DNA of 12,317 nucleotides, from the NCBI GenBank assembly GCA_937891085.1, contig CALAEY010000102.1, forward strand, positions 1 through 12,317. Reading direction: 5' to 3'. The position numbers and the translations under genes were made by a program. The notes beneath the pieces are model-generated. The model saw nothing but the letters and a program-made list of their open reading frames with translations, was not told the DNA's origin and did no database searches. The stretch's first letter is position 1. Each line of letters begins with the position of its first letter. Below are positions 1 through 7,314 of the stretch, one piece after another. The DNA is from an uncultured Prevotellaceae bacterium (GTDB lineage: Bacteria > Bacteroidota > Bacteroidia > Bacteroidales > Bacteroidaceae).

Positions 1-1183
1 GAGCTTCAGCATTGCCGACCCCAACGAGGTGTGGATTCTTGAGATGATAGGCAAGGGACCTGGCGTGACAGGAGCCGTGTGGGTTGCTGTGCGCATTCCC
101 GACGACTGCATAGCTGCTCATGCCAATCAGAGCCGCATCCATCAGTTCGACCTCAACGACAAGGAAAACGTGATGTACTCCAGCGACGTGATTTCTTTCG
201 CCCGCGAAAAGGGTTACTTCACTGGGCTGAATAAGGACTTCAGCTTTGCCGATGCCTACAATCCGCTCGACTTCAGCGGCCTGCGCTTCTGTGAAGCACG
301 TGTGTGGAGTTATTACAACATGTTTACCGACCAAGGCAACGAGTTCCTGCCTTATATCCAGGGCGAGAGCAAGACCCCCATGCCCCTCTACGTGAAGCCT
401 AACCGCAAGCTCTCTGTGCAGGATATTCAGAATGCCATGCGCGACCATTATGAGGGTACGCCGCTCGACATTAGCCAGGATTTTGGCGCTGGTGCTTATC
501 ACACCCCCTATCGTATCACTCCCCTCAGCTTTGAAGTTAATGGAGAACGCTATTTCAACGAGCGCCCCATCTCCACGCAGCAGTCGGCTTGGGTATATGT
601 GGCCCAGATGCGCGACAATCTGCCCGATGCCATTGGCGGTGTGCTGTGGTTTGGTACAGACGATGCTAATATGACCGTGTTCGTTCCCATCTATTGCTGC
701 ACAGACCAGGTGCCTGCCTGCTTCGATGAGCACATCGACGGGGCAGGTGCAGAGTCATTCTCCTTCAATTCGTCGTTCTGGGTAAACAACTGGATTGCCA
801 ACATGGTTTATCCACGCTACGACCTGATGATCGACGATGTGAGAGCCACGCAAACAGAGCTGGAAGATTCCTTCCGCCAAGCCCAGGAAGGGGTTGAGGC
901 TACGGCCGCCCGCCTGGCACAGACCGACATGGATCAAGCCAAGGCTTTCCTCACCAAGTACTCCAATCTCTCGGCTCAGAGCTACATCGACACCTGGCAG
1001 AAGCTGGGGCAATACCTGGTGGTGAAATATAACGACACTGCCGTGAAGCGCATGGGAAAGCGCGGTATGATAGGCAAGGAGGTGGATGAAAGCAAGATTG
1101 TGTTCCGCCCTGGCTATCCCAAGGAGTGGGCCGAGGAATATGTCAAGCAAACGGGCAATCGCTACAAGTATCCTGAAGAGTAA
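1..1183 (+). CDS. C69-family dipeptidase, C-terminal part (5' end outside window)
   Basis: This is the downstream part of a peptidase C69 (PepD-type) dipeptidase, an N-terminal-nucleophile cysteine hydrolase that splits small peptides. The frame is open from base 2, so the GTG at 29 is an internal Val codon and not a start. By alignment with the complete neighbour at 1212-2861, the visible 393 residues match its residue 158 onward. The nucleophile Cys and any signal peptide therefore lie outside the window. Conserved blocks shared with the neighbour include DPNE-W, IPDDCI, AHANQSRIH, FCEARVWS, PLYVKPNRKLSVQD, MRDHYEGTPLD, QSAWV-VAQMR and SSFWVNNW. The C-terminal 110 residues or so look helical. 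By eye the two proteins are about two thirds identical, so this is a tandem duplicate. Only 28 bp separate it from the next gene and I see no terminator or promoter there, so the pair is probably co-transcribed. Family assignment is firm; substrate is unknown. Confidence 0.9.
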   Translation, partial: SFSIADPNEVWILEMIGKGPGVTGAVWVAVRIPDDCIAAHANQSRIHQFDLNDKENVMYSSDVISFAREKGYFTGLNKDFSFADAYNPLDFSGLRFCEARVWSYYNMFTDQGNEFLPYIQGESKTPMPLYVKPNRKLSVQDIQNAMRDHYEGTPLDISQDFGAGAYHTPYRITPLSFEVNGERYFNERPISTQQSAWVYVAQMRDNLPDAIGGVLWFGTDDANMTVFVPIYCCTDQVPACFDEHIDGAGAESFSFNSSFWVNNWIANMVYPRYDLMIDDVRATQTELEDSFRQAQEGVEATAARLAQTDMDQAKAFLTKYSNLSAQSYIDTWQKLGQYLVVKYNDTAVKRMGKRGMIGKEVDESKIVFRPGYPKEWAEEYVKQTGNRYKYPEE

Positions 1184-1211
1184 AATCTGCTGTTAATAAA
1201 CAAATAATACA

Positions 1212-2861
1212 ATGAAAGCAAAAACTATGATTCTCGCTGCAACGATGCTGGTGGCATCGGCAGCACCAACGCTGGCATGTACCGACTTGCTAGTAGGTAA
1301 GAAAGCCTCGGTAGATGGCTCAGTGTTCGTATCTTATTCCTGCGATGGATTTGGTGGCTTCGGCACCTTGTTCCATCAGCCTCGCGGCACCCACAATGCA
1401 GGCGATAGAGCCTTGCTGATGGGCTTTGGAGGCGGAAGCCGTGGTGACCGCTCCATTCCACAAGTGGCAGAAACCTACAATGTGGTGGGTAATATGAACG
1501 AATATCAGCTCACCATCACAGAGAGCACTTTCGACGGCCGCACTGAGCTGGTCAATCGCGAGGGCCTATTCGACTATGCCAGCCTGATCTATCTCACTCT
1601 GGCTCGCACTAAAACGGCCCGCGAGGCCATTAAGACCATGACCGACCTGGTGGCCGAATATGGCTATAACAGCACAGGCGAATCTTTCTTTATCTGCGAT
1701 CCTAACGAGGCGTGGATCATGGAGATGATAGGAAAGGGCCCTGAGAAGAAAGGGGCTGTTTGGGTGGCTGTGCGCATTCCCGACGACTGCATCTCTGCCC
1801 ATGCCAACCAGAGCCGCATCCACAAGTTTGCCCTCAATGACCCGGAAAACTGCCTCTATGCTCCCGACGTTATCTCGCTGGCTCGCGAGAAGGGCTACTT
1901 CAGTGGCAAGGACGAAGACTTCAGCTTCTCAAAAGCCTATAACCCCATTGACTTCAGCGGACGCCGCTTCTGCGAGGCACGCGTGTGGAGTTTCTACAAT
2001 AAATATACCGATATGGGTGACCAGTATCTGAAGTATGTGCTGGGTGAGAGCGACGAACCCATGCCTCTCTACGTGAAGCCCAATCGCAAGCTCTCTGTGC
2101 AGGATGTAAAAGATGCCATGCGCGACCACTATGAGGGCACTCCCCTGGATCCTTCGCAAGATGTGAGCGCAGGACCCTACCATACCCCTTACCGTCCCGT
2201 GCCACTGACTTATGAGATTGACGGACAGACCTACTTCAACGAGCGCCTCACAGGTACTCCACAATCAGCCTGGGTGTTTGTGGCTCAGATGCGCAGCTGG
2301 CTGCCCAATGCCATAGGTGGCGTGAACTGGTGGGGCACCGACGATGCCACCATGACCATCTTTGTGCCGCTCTATTGCTGCCTCGACGTGGTGCCCGACT
2401 GCTTCCGCAGCGGAACAGGGGCCAATAGCCGCACCTTCTCCTGGGATTCGTCGTTCTGGGTGAACAACTGGGTGGCCAACATGGTTTATCCACGCTACAG
2501 CCTGATGATAGACGATGTGAAAGCTGTGCAGCACGACATTGAGTCGGGCTTCAACAATGCCCAGGCAGGCATAGAGGAAGTGGCTGCAGGCCTCATGAAA
2601 ACAGACGAAGCACAAGCCAAGGATTTCCTGACCAACTACTCCAATACTGCAGCCCAGATGTATCTGAATACCTGGAAGCAGCTGGGAGAATACCTGGTGG
2701 TGAAGTATAACGACATGGTGGTGCAGCGCATGGACAACAGCCGTTTTGTGGGTCGCTCCGTAAACACTGAGGGCTATGTGAACCGCCCTGGCATTCCAGC
2801 CGACTTTGCCAAGGAGATGGCTCGCCTCACGGGCAACCGCTACAAACAACCTGCAGAATAA
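1212..2861 (+). CDS. C69-family dipeptidase, secreted, complete
   Basis: This complete 549-residue peptidase C69 family enzyme hydrolyses small peptides and probably acts in the periplasm. Residues 1-22 form a signal peptide: a basic start (MKAK), a hydrophobic core and TLA before Cys23. Cys23 opens the family's N-terminal motif CTDLLVGKKASVDGS (23-37). It is the expected Ntn nucleophile, which would become the new N terminus if signal peptidase cuts after Ala22. Other family blocks are ITESTFDGR (102-110), AHANQSRIH (196-204), QSAWVFVAQMR (351-361) and SSFWVNNW (413-420), followed by a helical C-terminal region. The ATG at 1212 is chosen because the signal peptide begins there; the leader is A/T-rich with no clear Shine-Dalgarno. 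It is a tandem paralogue of the gene just upstream. TLAC is close to, but not a good match for, a lipobox (Thr at -3), so a lipoprotein is possible but less likely. Confidence 0.93.
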   Translation: MKAKTMILAATMLVASAAPTLACTDLLVGKKASVDGSVFVSYSCDGFGGFGTLFHQPRGTHNAGDRALLMGFGGGSRGDRSIPQVAETYNVVGNMNEYQLTITESTFDGRTELVNREGLFDYASLIYLTLARTKTAREAIKTMTDLVAEYGYNSTGESFFICDPNEAWIMEMIGKGPEKKGAVWVAVRIPDDCISAHANQSRIHKFALNDPENCLYAPDVISLAREKGYFSGKDEDFSFSKAYNPIDFSGRRFCEARVWSFYNKYTDMGDQYLKYVLGESDEPMPLYVKPNRKLSVQDVKDAMRDHYEGTPLDPSQDVSAGPYHTPYRPVPLTYEIDGQTYFNERLTGTPQSAWVFVAQMRSWLPNAIGGVNWWGTDDATMTIFVPLYCCLDVVPDCFRSGTGANSRTFSWDSSFWVNNWVANMVYPRYSLMIDDVKAVQHDIESGFNNAQAGIEEVAAGLMKTDEAQAKDFLTNYSNTAAQMYLNTWKQLGEYLVVKYNDMVVQRMDNSRFVGRSVNTEGYVNRPGIPADFAKEMARLTGNRYKQPAE

Positions 2862-2862
2862 A

Positions 2863-2894
2863 TTTGGAAGTTTCATTTGCATTATCTATCTTTG
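2863..2894 (+). promoter_or_regulatory. Bacteroidota sigma-type promoter for the phosphomutase-ribE unit
   Basis: TTTG at 2863-2866 is followed by exactly 20 bases and then TATCTTTG at 2887-2894, a full match to the Bacteroidota -33/-7 consensus (TTTG, TAnnTTTG). The -33 box begins one base after the stop codon of the dipeptidase gene. Transcription should start near 2900, leaving a leader of about 30 nt that is rich in A and T (seven A's then GATAT) before the ATG at 2930. Confidence 0.82.
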
Positions 2895-2929
2895 CAAAAA
2901 AAGATATTAAACCGTAAAACTAATATATT

Positions 2930-4672
2930 ATGGAAAATGAACAATTGATTAAGCAAGTGACAGAGAAAGCACAGGAATGGCTTACTCCGAAGTACGACCC
3001 ACAAACCCAGCATGAAGTGAAGCGCATGCTGGAAAGCGAGGACAAGACCGAACTGATAGACAGCTTCTATCGTGTGCTGGAATTTGGTACAGGCGGTCTT
3101 CGTGGCATCATGGGTGCAGGAACCAATCGCATGAACATCTATACCGTGGGCGCAGCTACTCAGGGCTTCGCCAACTATCTGAATAAGAATTTCAAAGACC
3201 TGGAGCAGATTGCCGTTGTGGTGGGTCACGACTGCCGCAACAACAGCCGCCTCTTTGCCGAGAAGAGTGCCGACATCTTCTCTGCCAACGGCATCAAGGT
3301 GTATCTCTTCGATGATATGCGTCCCACTCCAGAGATGAGCTTTGCCATCCGTCACCTGGGTTGCCAGGCAGGTATCAACATCACCGCCAGCCACAATCCA
3401 CGCGAGTACAATGGCTACAAGGCCTACTGGGACGATGGTGCACAGGTGCTATCGCCTCACGACAAGGGCATCATCGACGAGGTAGCAAAGGTTAAGGTGG
3501 AAGACATCAAATTCAAGGGCAATCCTGAGCTCATTCAGATCGTGGGCAAGGACATCGATGACATCTACCTGGACAAGGTGCATAGCATCTGCATCGACCC
3601 CGAGGTGATCAAGCGTCAGAAAGACCTCTGCATCGTCTATACCCCGCTGCATGGTACGGGCATGATGGGCATTCCCCAGTCACTGCGTTTGTGGGGCTTC
3701 GAAAACGTGCACTGCGTGGCAGAGCAGATGGTGAAGAGCGGCGATTTCCCCACCGTGGTCAGCCCCAATCCCGAGAATGCCGAGGCACTGACCCTGGCCA
3801 TCAAGCTGGGCAAGAACCTCGATGCCGACATTGTGATGGCCAGCGACCCCGATGCCGACCGTGTGGGCATGGCCTGTAAGAACGACAAGGGCGAGTGGGT
3901 GCTCATCAACGGCAACCAAACCTGCCTGCTCTTCCTATACTATATCATCACCAACCGCAAGAAGCTGGGCAAGATGAAGGGCAACGAGTTCATTGTGAAG
4001 ACCATCGTAACCACAGAAGTCATTCGTCAGATAGCCGAGAAGAATAACATTGAGATGCGCGACTGCTACACGGGCTTCAAGTGGATTGCCCGCGAAATAC
4101 GCCTGTCGGAAGGTGTGAAGCAATACATAGGCGGCGGCGAAGAAAGCTACGGATTCCTGGCACAAGACTTTGTGCGCGACAAGGATGCCGTGAGTGCCTG
4201 CTCCCTGCTGGCCGAGATCTGCGCTTGGGCCAAGGATCAGGGCAAGACACTCTACGAGGTGCTCATGGGTATCTATCTGGAGTATGGCTTCTCTAAGGAG
4301 TTCACCGTGAATGTGGTGAAGCCAGGAAAGACGGGTGCCGAGGAAATCCAGCAGATGATGCAGAACTTCCGCACTAATCCTCCCCAGGAGATTGCCGGCT
4401 CAAAGGTGGTGTGTGCCAAGGACTACAAGACCCTCAAGGCAACCGATGGCGAAGGCAACGTGAGCGACCTCGACATGCCTGAGACCAGCAATGTGCTGCA
4501 GTATTACACTGCCGACGGCACTAAGGTGAGCGTGCGCCCATCGGGCACAGAGCCTAAGATTAAGTTCTATATCGAGGTAAAGGGCACCATGAACTCTGTG
4601 GCCGATTATCTGGCTGCCGATGCTGCTGCCACTGAGAAGATAGCTGCCGTGCGTGCCTCTTTAGGTATTTGA
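2930..4672 (+). CDS. Phospho-sugar mutase (alpha-D-phosphohexomutase superfamily)
   Basis: This 580-residue cytoplasmic phosphoglucomutase/phosphomannomutase-type enzyme moves phosphate between C1 and C6 (or C5) of a sugar through a phosphoserine intermediate. All four superfamily signatures are present in order. The active-site loop is TASHNP (152-157) with Ser154 as the phosphorylated residue. The metal loop is DPDADR (306-311). The sugar-binding loop is GEESYG (403-408). The phosphate-binding loop is RPSGTEPK (536-543). The N-terminal block FGTGGLRGIMGAGTNRMN (52-69) and the length fit the PgcA/PGM2-like branch, which includes bacterial phosphoglucomutases and phosphopentomutases, so the preferred substrate cannot be fixed from sequence. 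The promoter at 2863-2894 drives it. ribE starts 15 bp after its stop with no terminator between them, so the two are probably co-transcribed. Confidence 0.95.
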   Translation: MENEQLIKQVTEKAQEWLTPKYDPQTQHEVKRMLESEDKTELIDSFYRVLEFGTGGLRGIMGAGTNRMNIYTVGAATQGFANYLNKNFKDLEQIAVVVGHDCRNNSRLFAEKSADIFSANGIKVYLFDDMRPTPEMSFAIRHLGCQAGINITASHNPREYNGYKAYWDDGAQVLSPHDKGIIDEVAKVKVEDIKFKGNPELIQIVGKDIDDIYLDKVHSICIDPEVIKRQKDLCIVYTPLHGTGMMGIPQSLRLWGFENVHCVAEQMVKSGDFPTVVSPNPENAEALTLAIKLGKNLDADIVMASDPDADRVGMACKNDKGEWVLINGNQTCLLFLYYIITNRKKLGKMKGNEFIVKTIVTTEVIRQIAEKNNIEMRDCYTGFKWIAREIRLSEGVKQYIGGGEESYGFLAQDFVRDKDAVSACSLLAEICAWAKDQGKTLYEVLMGIYLEYGFSKEFTVNVVKPGKTGAEEIQQMMQNFRTNPPQEIAGSKVVCAKDYKTLKATDGEGNVSDLDMPETSNVLQYYTADGTKVSVRPSGTEPKIKFYIEVKGTMNSVADYLAADAAATEKIAAVRASLGI

Positions 4673-4687
4673 TTTTATTTGAACATT

Positions 4688-5299
4688 ATGTTTTCCGGAA
4701 TCGTAGAAGCTACTGCCAAGGTGGTAGCCATAAAGCATGATAGAGAGAATATCGACTTCACCTTCACCTGCCCCTTCGTGGGCGAGCTGAAGGTGGATCA
4801 GAGTGTGTCACACAACGGCGTATGCCTCACCGTGGTGAGCATCGAGGCCGACACCTATGTGGTGACAGCCATGAAAGAAACTCTCGACCGTTCTAACCTG
4901 GGCTTGCTGCAGGTGGGCGATGAGGTGAATGTGGAGCGCAGCATGCTGCTCAATGCACGGCTCGACGGGCACATCGTGCAGGGACATGTAGACGAAACAG
5001 CCATCTGCACAGCCGTGAGCGATGCCGACGGCAGCTACTACTTCACTTTCGAATACCCCTTCAACAAGGAGATGGCTCAGCTGGGTTACCTCACTGTCGA
5101 TAAGGGTTCGGTGGCCGTCAACGGGGTGAGCCTCACCGTGTGCAACCCTACTGAAAACACCTTCCAGGTGGCCATCATTCCCTATACCTGGGAGCATACC
5201 AATTTCCATGACATCAAGGTGGGCACCAAGGTCAACCTGGAGTTCGACATTGTGGGCAAGTACGTCAGCCGCCTTGCTTCCTTATCCACCAATCAATGA
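4688..5299 (+). CDS. ribE: Riboflavin synthase, alpha subunit
   Basis: This enzyme converts two 6,7-dimethyl-8-ribityllumazine molecules into riboflavin plus the pyrimidine precursor, the last step of riboflavin synthesis. The 203-residue product has the expected duplicated lumazine-binding barrels. The first half holds MFSGIVE (1-7), NGVCLTV (43-49) and RLDGHIVQGHVD (91-102). The second holds GSVAVNGVSLTV (140-151), IIPYTWEHTNF (163-173) and the end motif NLEFDIVGKYVSR (183-195). The usual IPHT motif reads IPYT here. The ATG at 4688 is chosen over the in-frame TTG at 4679 because the family begins MFxGI. It follows the phosphomutase gene by 15 bp. Its last 35 bp overlap the 3' end of nudC on the other strand. 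I see no FMN riboswitch in the window. Confidence 0.96.
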   Translation: MFSGIVEATAKVVAIKHDRENIDFTFTCPFVGELKVDQSVSHNGVCLTVVSIEADTYVVTAMKETLDRSNLGLLQVGDEVNVERSMLLNARLDGHIVQGHVDETAICTAVSDADGSYYFTFEYPFNKEMAQLGYLTVDKGSVAVNGVSLTVCNPTENTFQVAIIPYTWEHTNFHDIKVGTKVNLEFDIVGKYVSRLASLSTNQ

Positions 5300-6041
5300 G
5301 TTGGCGGGCAATGCTGAGTTTTTGAGGCAAAAGCGGCAGATTATCAATGCTATACCAGTCGGCGTGGTTCAGTTCTTCTTCCTGAAGCTGAATCTCGCCG
5401 CTTTCGTATTCTGCCGTGAAGCCTACCATCAATCCACTGGGGTAGGGCCATGGCTGACTACGGAAGTAGCGTATGTTCTTGATACGTAGGCCTACCTCCT
5501 CCCTTACCTCCCTGCGCACACATTCTTCCAGCGTCTCGCCAGCTTCAAGGAAGCCAGCCACCAAGCCATGGAATTGCGTCTTCCAGTACTTGTTATGCAC
5601 CAACAACGCCTTGTCGCCTTTCATGATCAGCACGATGATAGCCGTGCTCACTTGTGGGAACATCTCATAGCCGCACTTGGGGCATTTCTTCATGATGGGC
5701 GTATGCTGCACCATCGTACTACCACACACGGGGCAATACTGACTATGCTTGTCCCACCAGATAATCTCATACGCCTTGCCAGCAGCCAGATAGTCGCCAA
5801 AGGGCAGCAGATAGTAGGTAGAACGCAGAGGGCGCATTTCCCATTCATCAGTGGTTTCTACAGGCTCTGTGAGATTCAGGGCCAAGACCTCACGTCCATC
5901 ATCCAGAAAGACGTGGTGTGGACTTTGGCGCATGCCCAGCATCAAGGGCGCTTGTTCGCAGAAGGGGATGCTCACTCGTCCGTCTGCCTCACGATGCAGC
6001 AGGAGTTTGTCTTCGAAGAATATAAACCAGCTATAATTCAT
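5265..6041 (-). CDS. nudC: NAD(H) pyrophosphatase / NAD-RNA decapping Nudix hydrolase
   Basis: NudC hydrolyses NADH or NAD to the mononucleotide plus AMP, and in characterised homologues removes NAD caps from RNA 5' ends. The 258-residue protein is close to the E. coli length. It carries a zinc ribbon with Cys103, Cys106, Cys120 and Cys123, then a complete Nudix box (163-185) starting at G163, with E169, R177-E178 and E181-E182 at the required positions. The NudC-specific SQPWPYPSG signature (195-203) separates it from other Nudix enzymes. The start is the ATG at 6041; the TTG at 6047 is less likely. This ATG and the next two codons lie inside a 7-bp tandem repeat that fills the gap to mltG, so nudC is probably read from the mltG transcript. 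The 3' end overlaps ribE by 35 bp. Confidence 0.95.
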   Translation of the reverse strand: MNYSWFIFFEDKLLLHREADGRVSIPFCEQAPLMLGMRQSPHHVFLDDGREVLALNLTEPVETTDEWEMRPLRSTYYLLPFGDYLAAGKAYEIIWWDKHSQYCPVCGSTMVQHTPIMKKCPKCGYEMFPQVSTAIIVLIMKGDKALLVHNKYWKTQFHGLVAGFLEAGETLEECVRREVREEVGLRIKNIRYFRSQPWPYPSGLMVGFTAEYESGEIQLQEEELNHADWYSIDNLPLLPQKLSIARQLIDWWIRKQGG

Positions 6042-6081
6042 AATCAATAATTCACAATTGACAATTCACAATTGACAATTA
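6033..6081. repeat. Heptad tandem array (7 x 7 bp) spanning the mltG-nudC junction
   Basis: On the + strand, 6033-6081 divides without remainder into seven 7-bp units: ATAATTC, ATAATCA, ATAATTC, ACAATTG, ACAATTC, ACAATTG, ACAATTA. The last four also read as two copies of a 14-bp unit. The array fills the 37-bp intergenic gap and enters both genes. The complement of 6033-6041 is the nudC start (ATG AAT TAT), and 6079-6081 is the mltG stop codon. Confidence 0.85.
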
Positions 6082-7116
6082 ACGCCGTATGTTGCGGGCA
6101 TTCAGCGCTGCCTGATAGCGACGGGCGTTCTGCATGTGCTGTGCCAGCGTCACGGCAAAGTTGTGTGTCCCACTGAAGTCCTCCTTGGCACACATGAAGA
6201 TATAGTCATGGTGTGCATAGTTCAGCACAGCCTCTATACCCACTTTGCTGGGCACACGGATGGGGCCGGGAGGCAGACCTGCATAGCGGTAGGTATTATA
6301 AGGAGAATCTACCGTCAAATCAGAGTTCAGTATGCGGCGGATGCCGAAAGCCTGCAAGGCGAACTTTACCGTAGGATCTGCCTGCAGCAACATCTTCTTG
6401 TGCAGACGGTTCATATACAGACCTGCCACCATGGGCTTCTCACCATCATTAGTCGTCTCTTCCTCAACGATGGAAGCCAGCGTTACCACTTCTGTTGGCG
6501 TGAGCCCTATGGCCTCGGCACGACTCTTACGGGTGCTGTTCCAGTAGGCATCATGCTCTTTCTGTAGACGCTCCATCAAGGCCTCTGCAGAGATGTTCCA
6601 ATACATCTCATACGTGTCTGGCACGATGAGGGAGGGGAGGGTAGCCTTATCGTATCCCATGCGCTTTATGAGGGCAGAATCTTCCAAAAGGTTGGCTACC
6701 TCTACAGAGTCTATCATCAGCTGCTTACCCAGACTTTCAGCCAGTCTGTCGAGCGTACGCACACTTGGAACCGTCACGTTCAGCGGTTCCTGATAGCCAC
6801 GCAGCAAGCGACTTAGCAAGTGGTAGGCATCGTCTTCAGGCTCGATGGCATAGCGCCCTGTATGGATATTAGCAGGGTAGTCCTTATAGTCGGACATCCA
6901 CTGCAAGCCCCATGTATGGGCAGGATTTCCCATCAACTCCACCTTATGGAAAACAGAGTCTGCCGTGTCATCCCTGTCGATGAAGACGTAAGCCTTCTCT
7001 GCAGGATGAAACTGCGGGGTGAATACCAGATAGTAGAACGTGCCAGCAAGCGCTGCTGCCGCAAAGAGCACCAACAGCACCACACTCAGCAGGATGTATT
7101 TCTTTTTCTTCGTCAT
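6079..7116 (-). CDS. mltG: Endolytic murein transglycosylase MltG (YceG-like)
   Basis: MltG is an inner-membrane lytic transglycosylase that cuts nascent peptidoglycan strands and so sets glycan chain length. The 345-residue protein has a basic N terminus (MTKKKK), one membrane anchor at about 7-31 and a periplasmic remainder. Family motifs are ASIVEEET (214-221), whose first Glu, residue 218, corresponds to the catalytic glutamate, LQADPTVKFAL (244-254), SPYNTYRYAGLPPGPI (271-286) and GTHNFAVTLAQH (316-327). The start at 7116 is used because the frame extended to 7188 would run through a terminator and into a tRNA gene. The length then matches the family. It lies downstream of tRNA-Thr and upstream of nudC. 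I found no promoter of its own in the 30 bp between the terminator and the ATG, so it may depend on readthrough. Confidence 0.95.
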   Translation of the reverse strand: MTKKKKYILLSVVLLVLFAAAALAGTFYYLVFTPQFHPAEKAYVFIDRDDTADSVFHKVELMGNPAHTWGLQWMSDYKDYPANIHTGRYAIEPEDDAYHLLSRLLRGYQEPLNVTVPSVRTLDRLAESLGKQLMIDSVEVANLLEDSALIKRMGYDKATLPSLIVPDTYEMYWNISAEALMERLQKEHDAYWNSTRKSRAEAIGLTPTEVVTLASIVEEETTNDGEKPMVAGLYMNRLHKKMLLQADPTVKFALQAFGIRRILNSDLTVDSPYNTYRYAGLPPGPIRVPSKVGIEAVLNYAHHDYIFMCAKEDFSGTHNFAVTLAQHMQNARRYQAALNARNIRR

Positions 7117-7145
7117 ATCTCTGTCGTTTAAGAACCGTCTTTTAC

Positions 7146-7173
7146 AAAAAAACCGCCTACGACAGAGGCGGTT
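7146..7173 (-). terminator. Intrinsic terminator after tRNA-Thr
   Basis: A perfect 8-bp stem (AACCGCCT at 7151-7158 pairing with AGGCGGTT at 7166-7173) encloses a 7-nt loop. Read on the - strand it ends in a run of seven T's (A's at 7146-7152 on +). It lies 6 bp beyond the 3' end of the tRNA and points the same way, so it should end the tRNA-Thr transcript before mltG. Confidence 0.85.
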
Positions 7174-7179
7174 AAATGA

Positions 7180-7255
<76 letters not shown>

Positions 7256-7282
7256 GAAGCATTTCCCTTTCAGAAAGCCGTG

Positions 7283-7314
7283 CAAAGGTAAAGTATTTTT
7301 TTCAATCAAACAAA
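7283..7314 (-). promoter_or_regulatory. Promoter of tRNA-Thr
   Basis: Read on the - strand, TTTG (complement of 7311-7314) is followed by 20 bases and then TACCTTTG (complement of 7283-7290), a full match to the Bacteroidota consensus. Transcription should begin near 7276, about 20 nt before the mature tRNA. The -33 box lies inside the last codons of dnaJ, whose stop is at 7302-7304. Confidence 0.8.

Noticed and set aside
2265..2882. 205-codon antisense frame under the second dipeptidase gene
   Set aside because: It mirrors conserved dipeptidase codons, and a matching antisense frame occurs under the first paralogue at 755-1150, as expected when coding sequence is duplicated.
5266..5315. Possible bidirectional terminator at the ribE/nudC junction (CCGCC...GGCGG)
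   Set aside because: It has five pairs, a loop of more than 25 nt and no flanking T-runs.
5568..6050. 160-codon + strand frame opposite nudC
   Set aside because: nudC carries all its catalytic and zinc motifs on the other strand; this frame has none and is a shadow.
7256..7280. Possible dnaJ terminator (CTTTC/GAAAG)
   Set aside because: The arms are nearly contiguous, leaving no loop, and no T-run follows.
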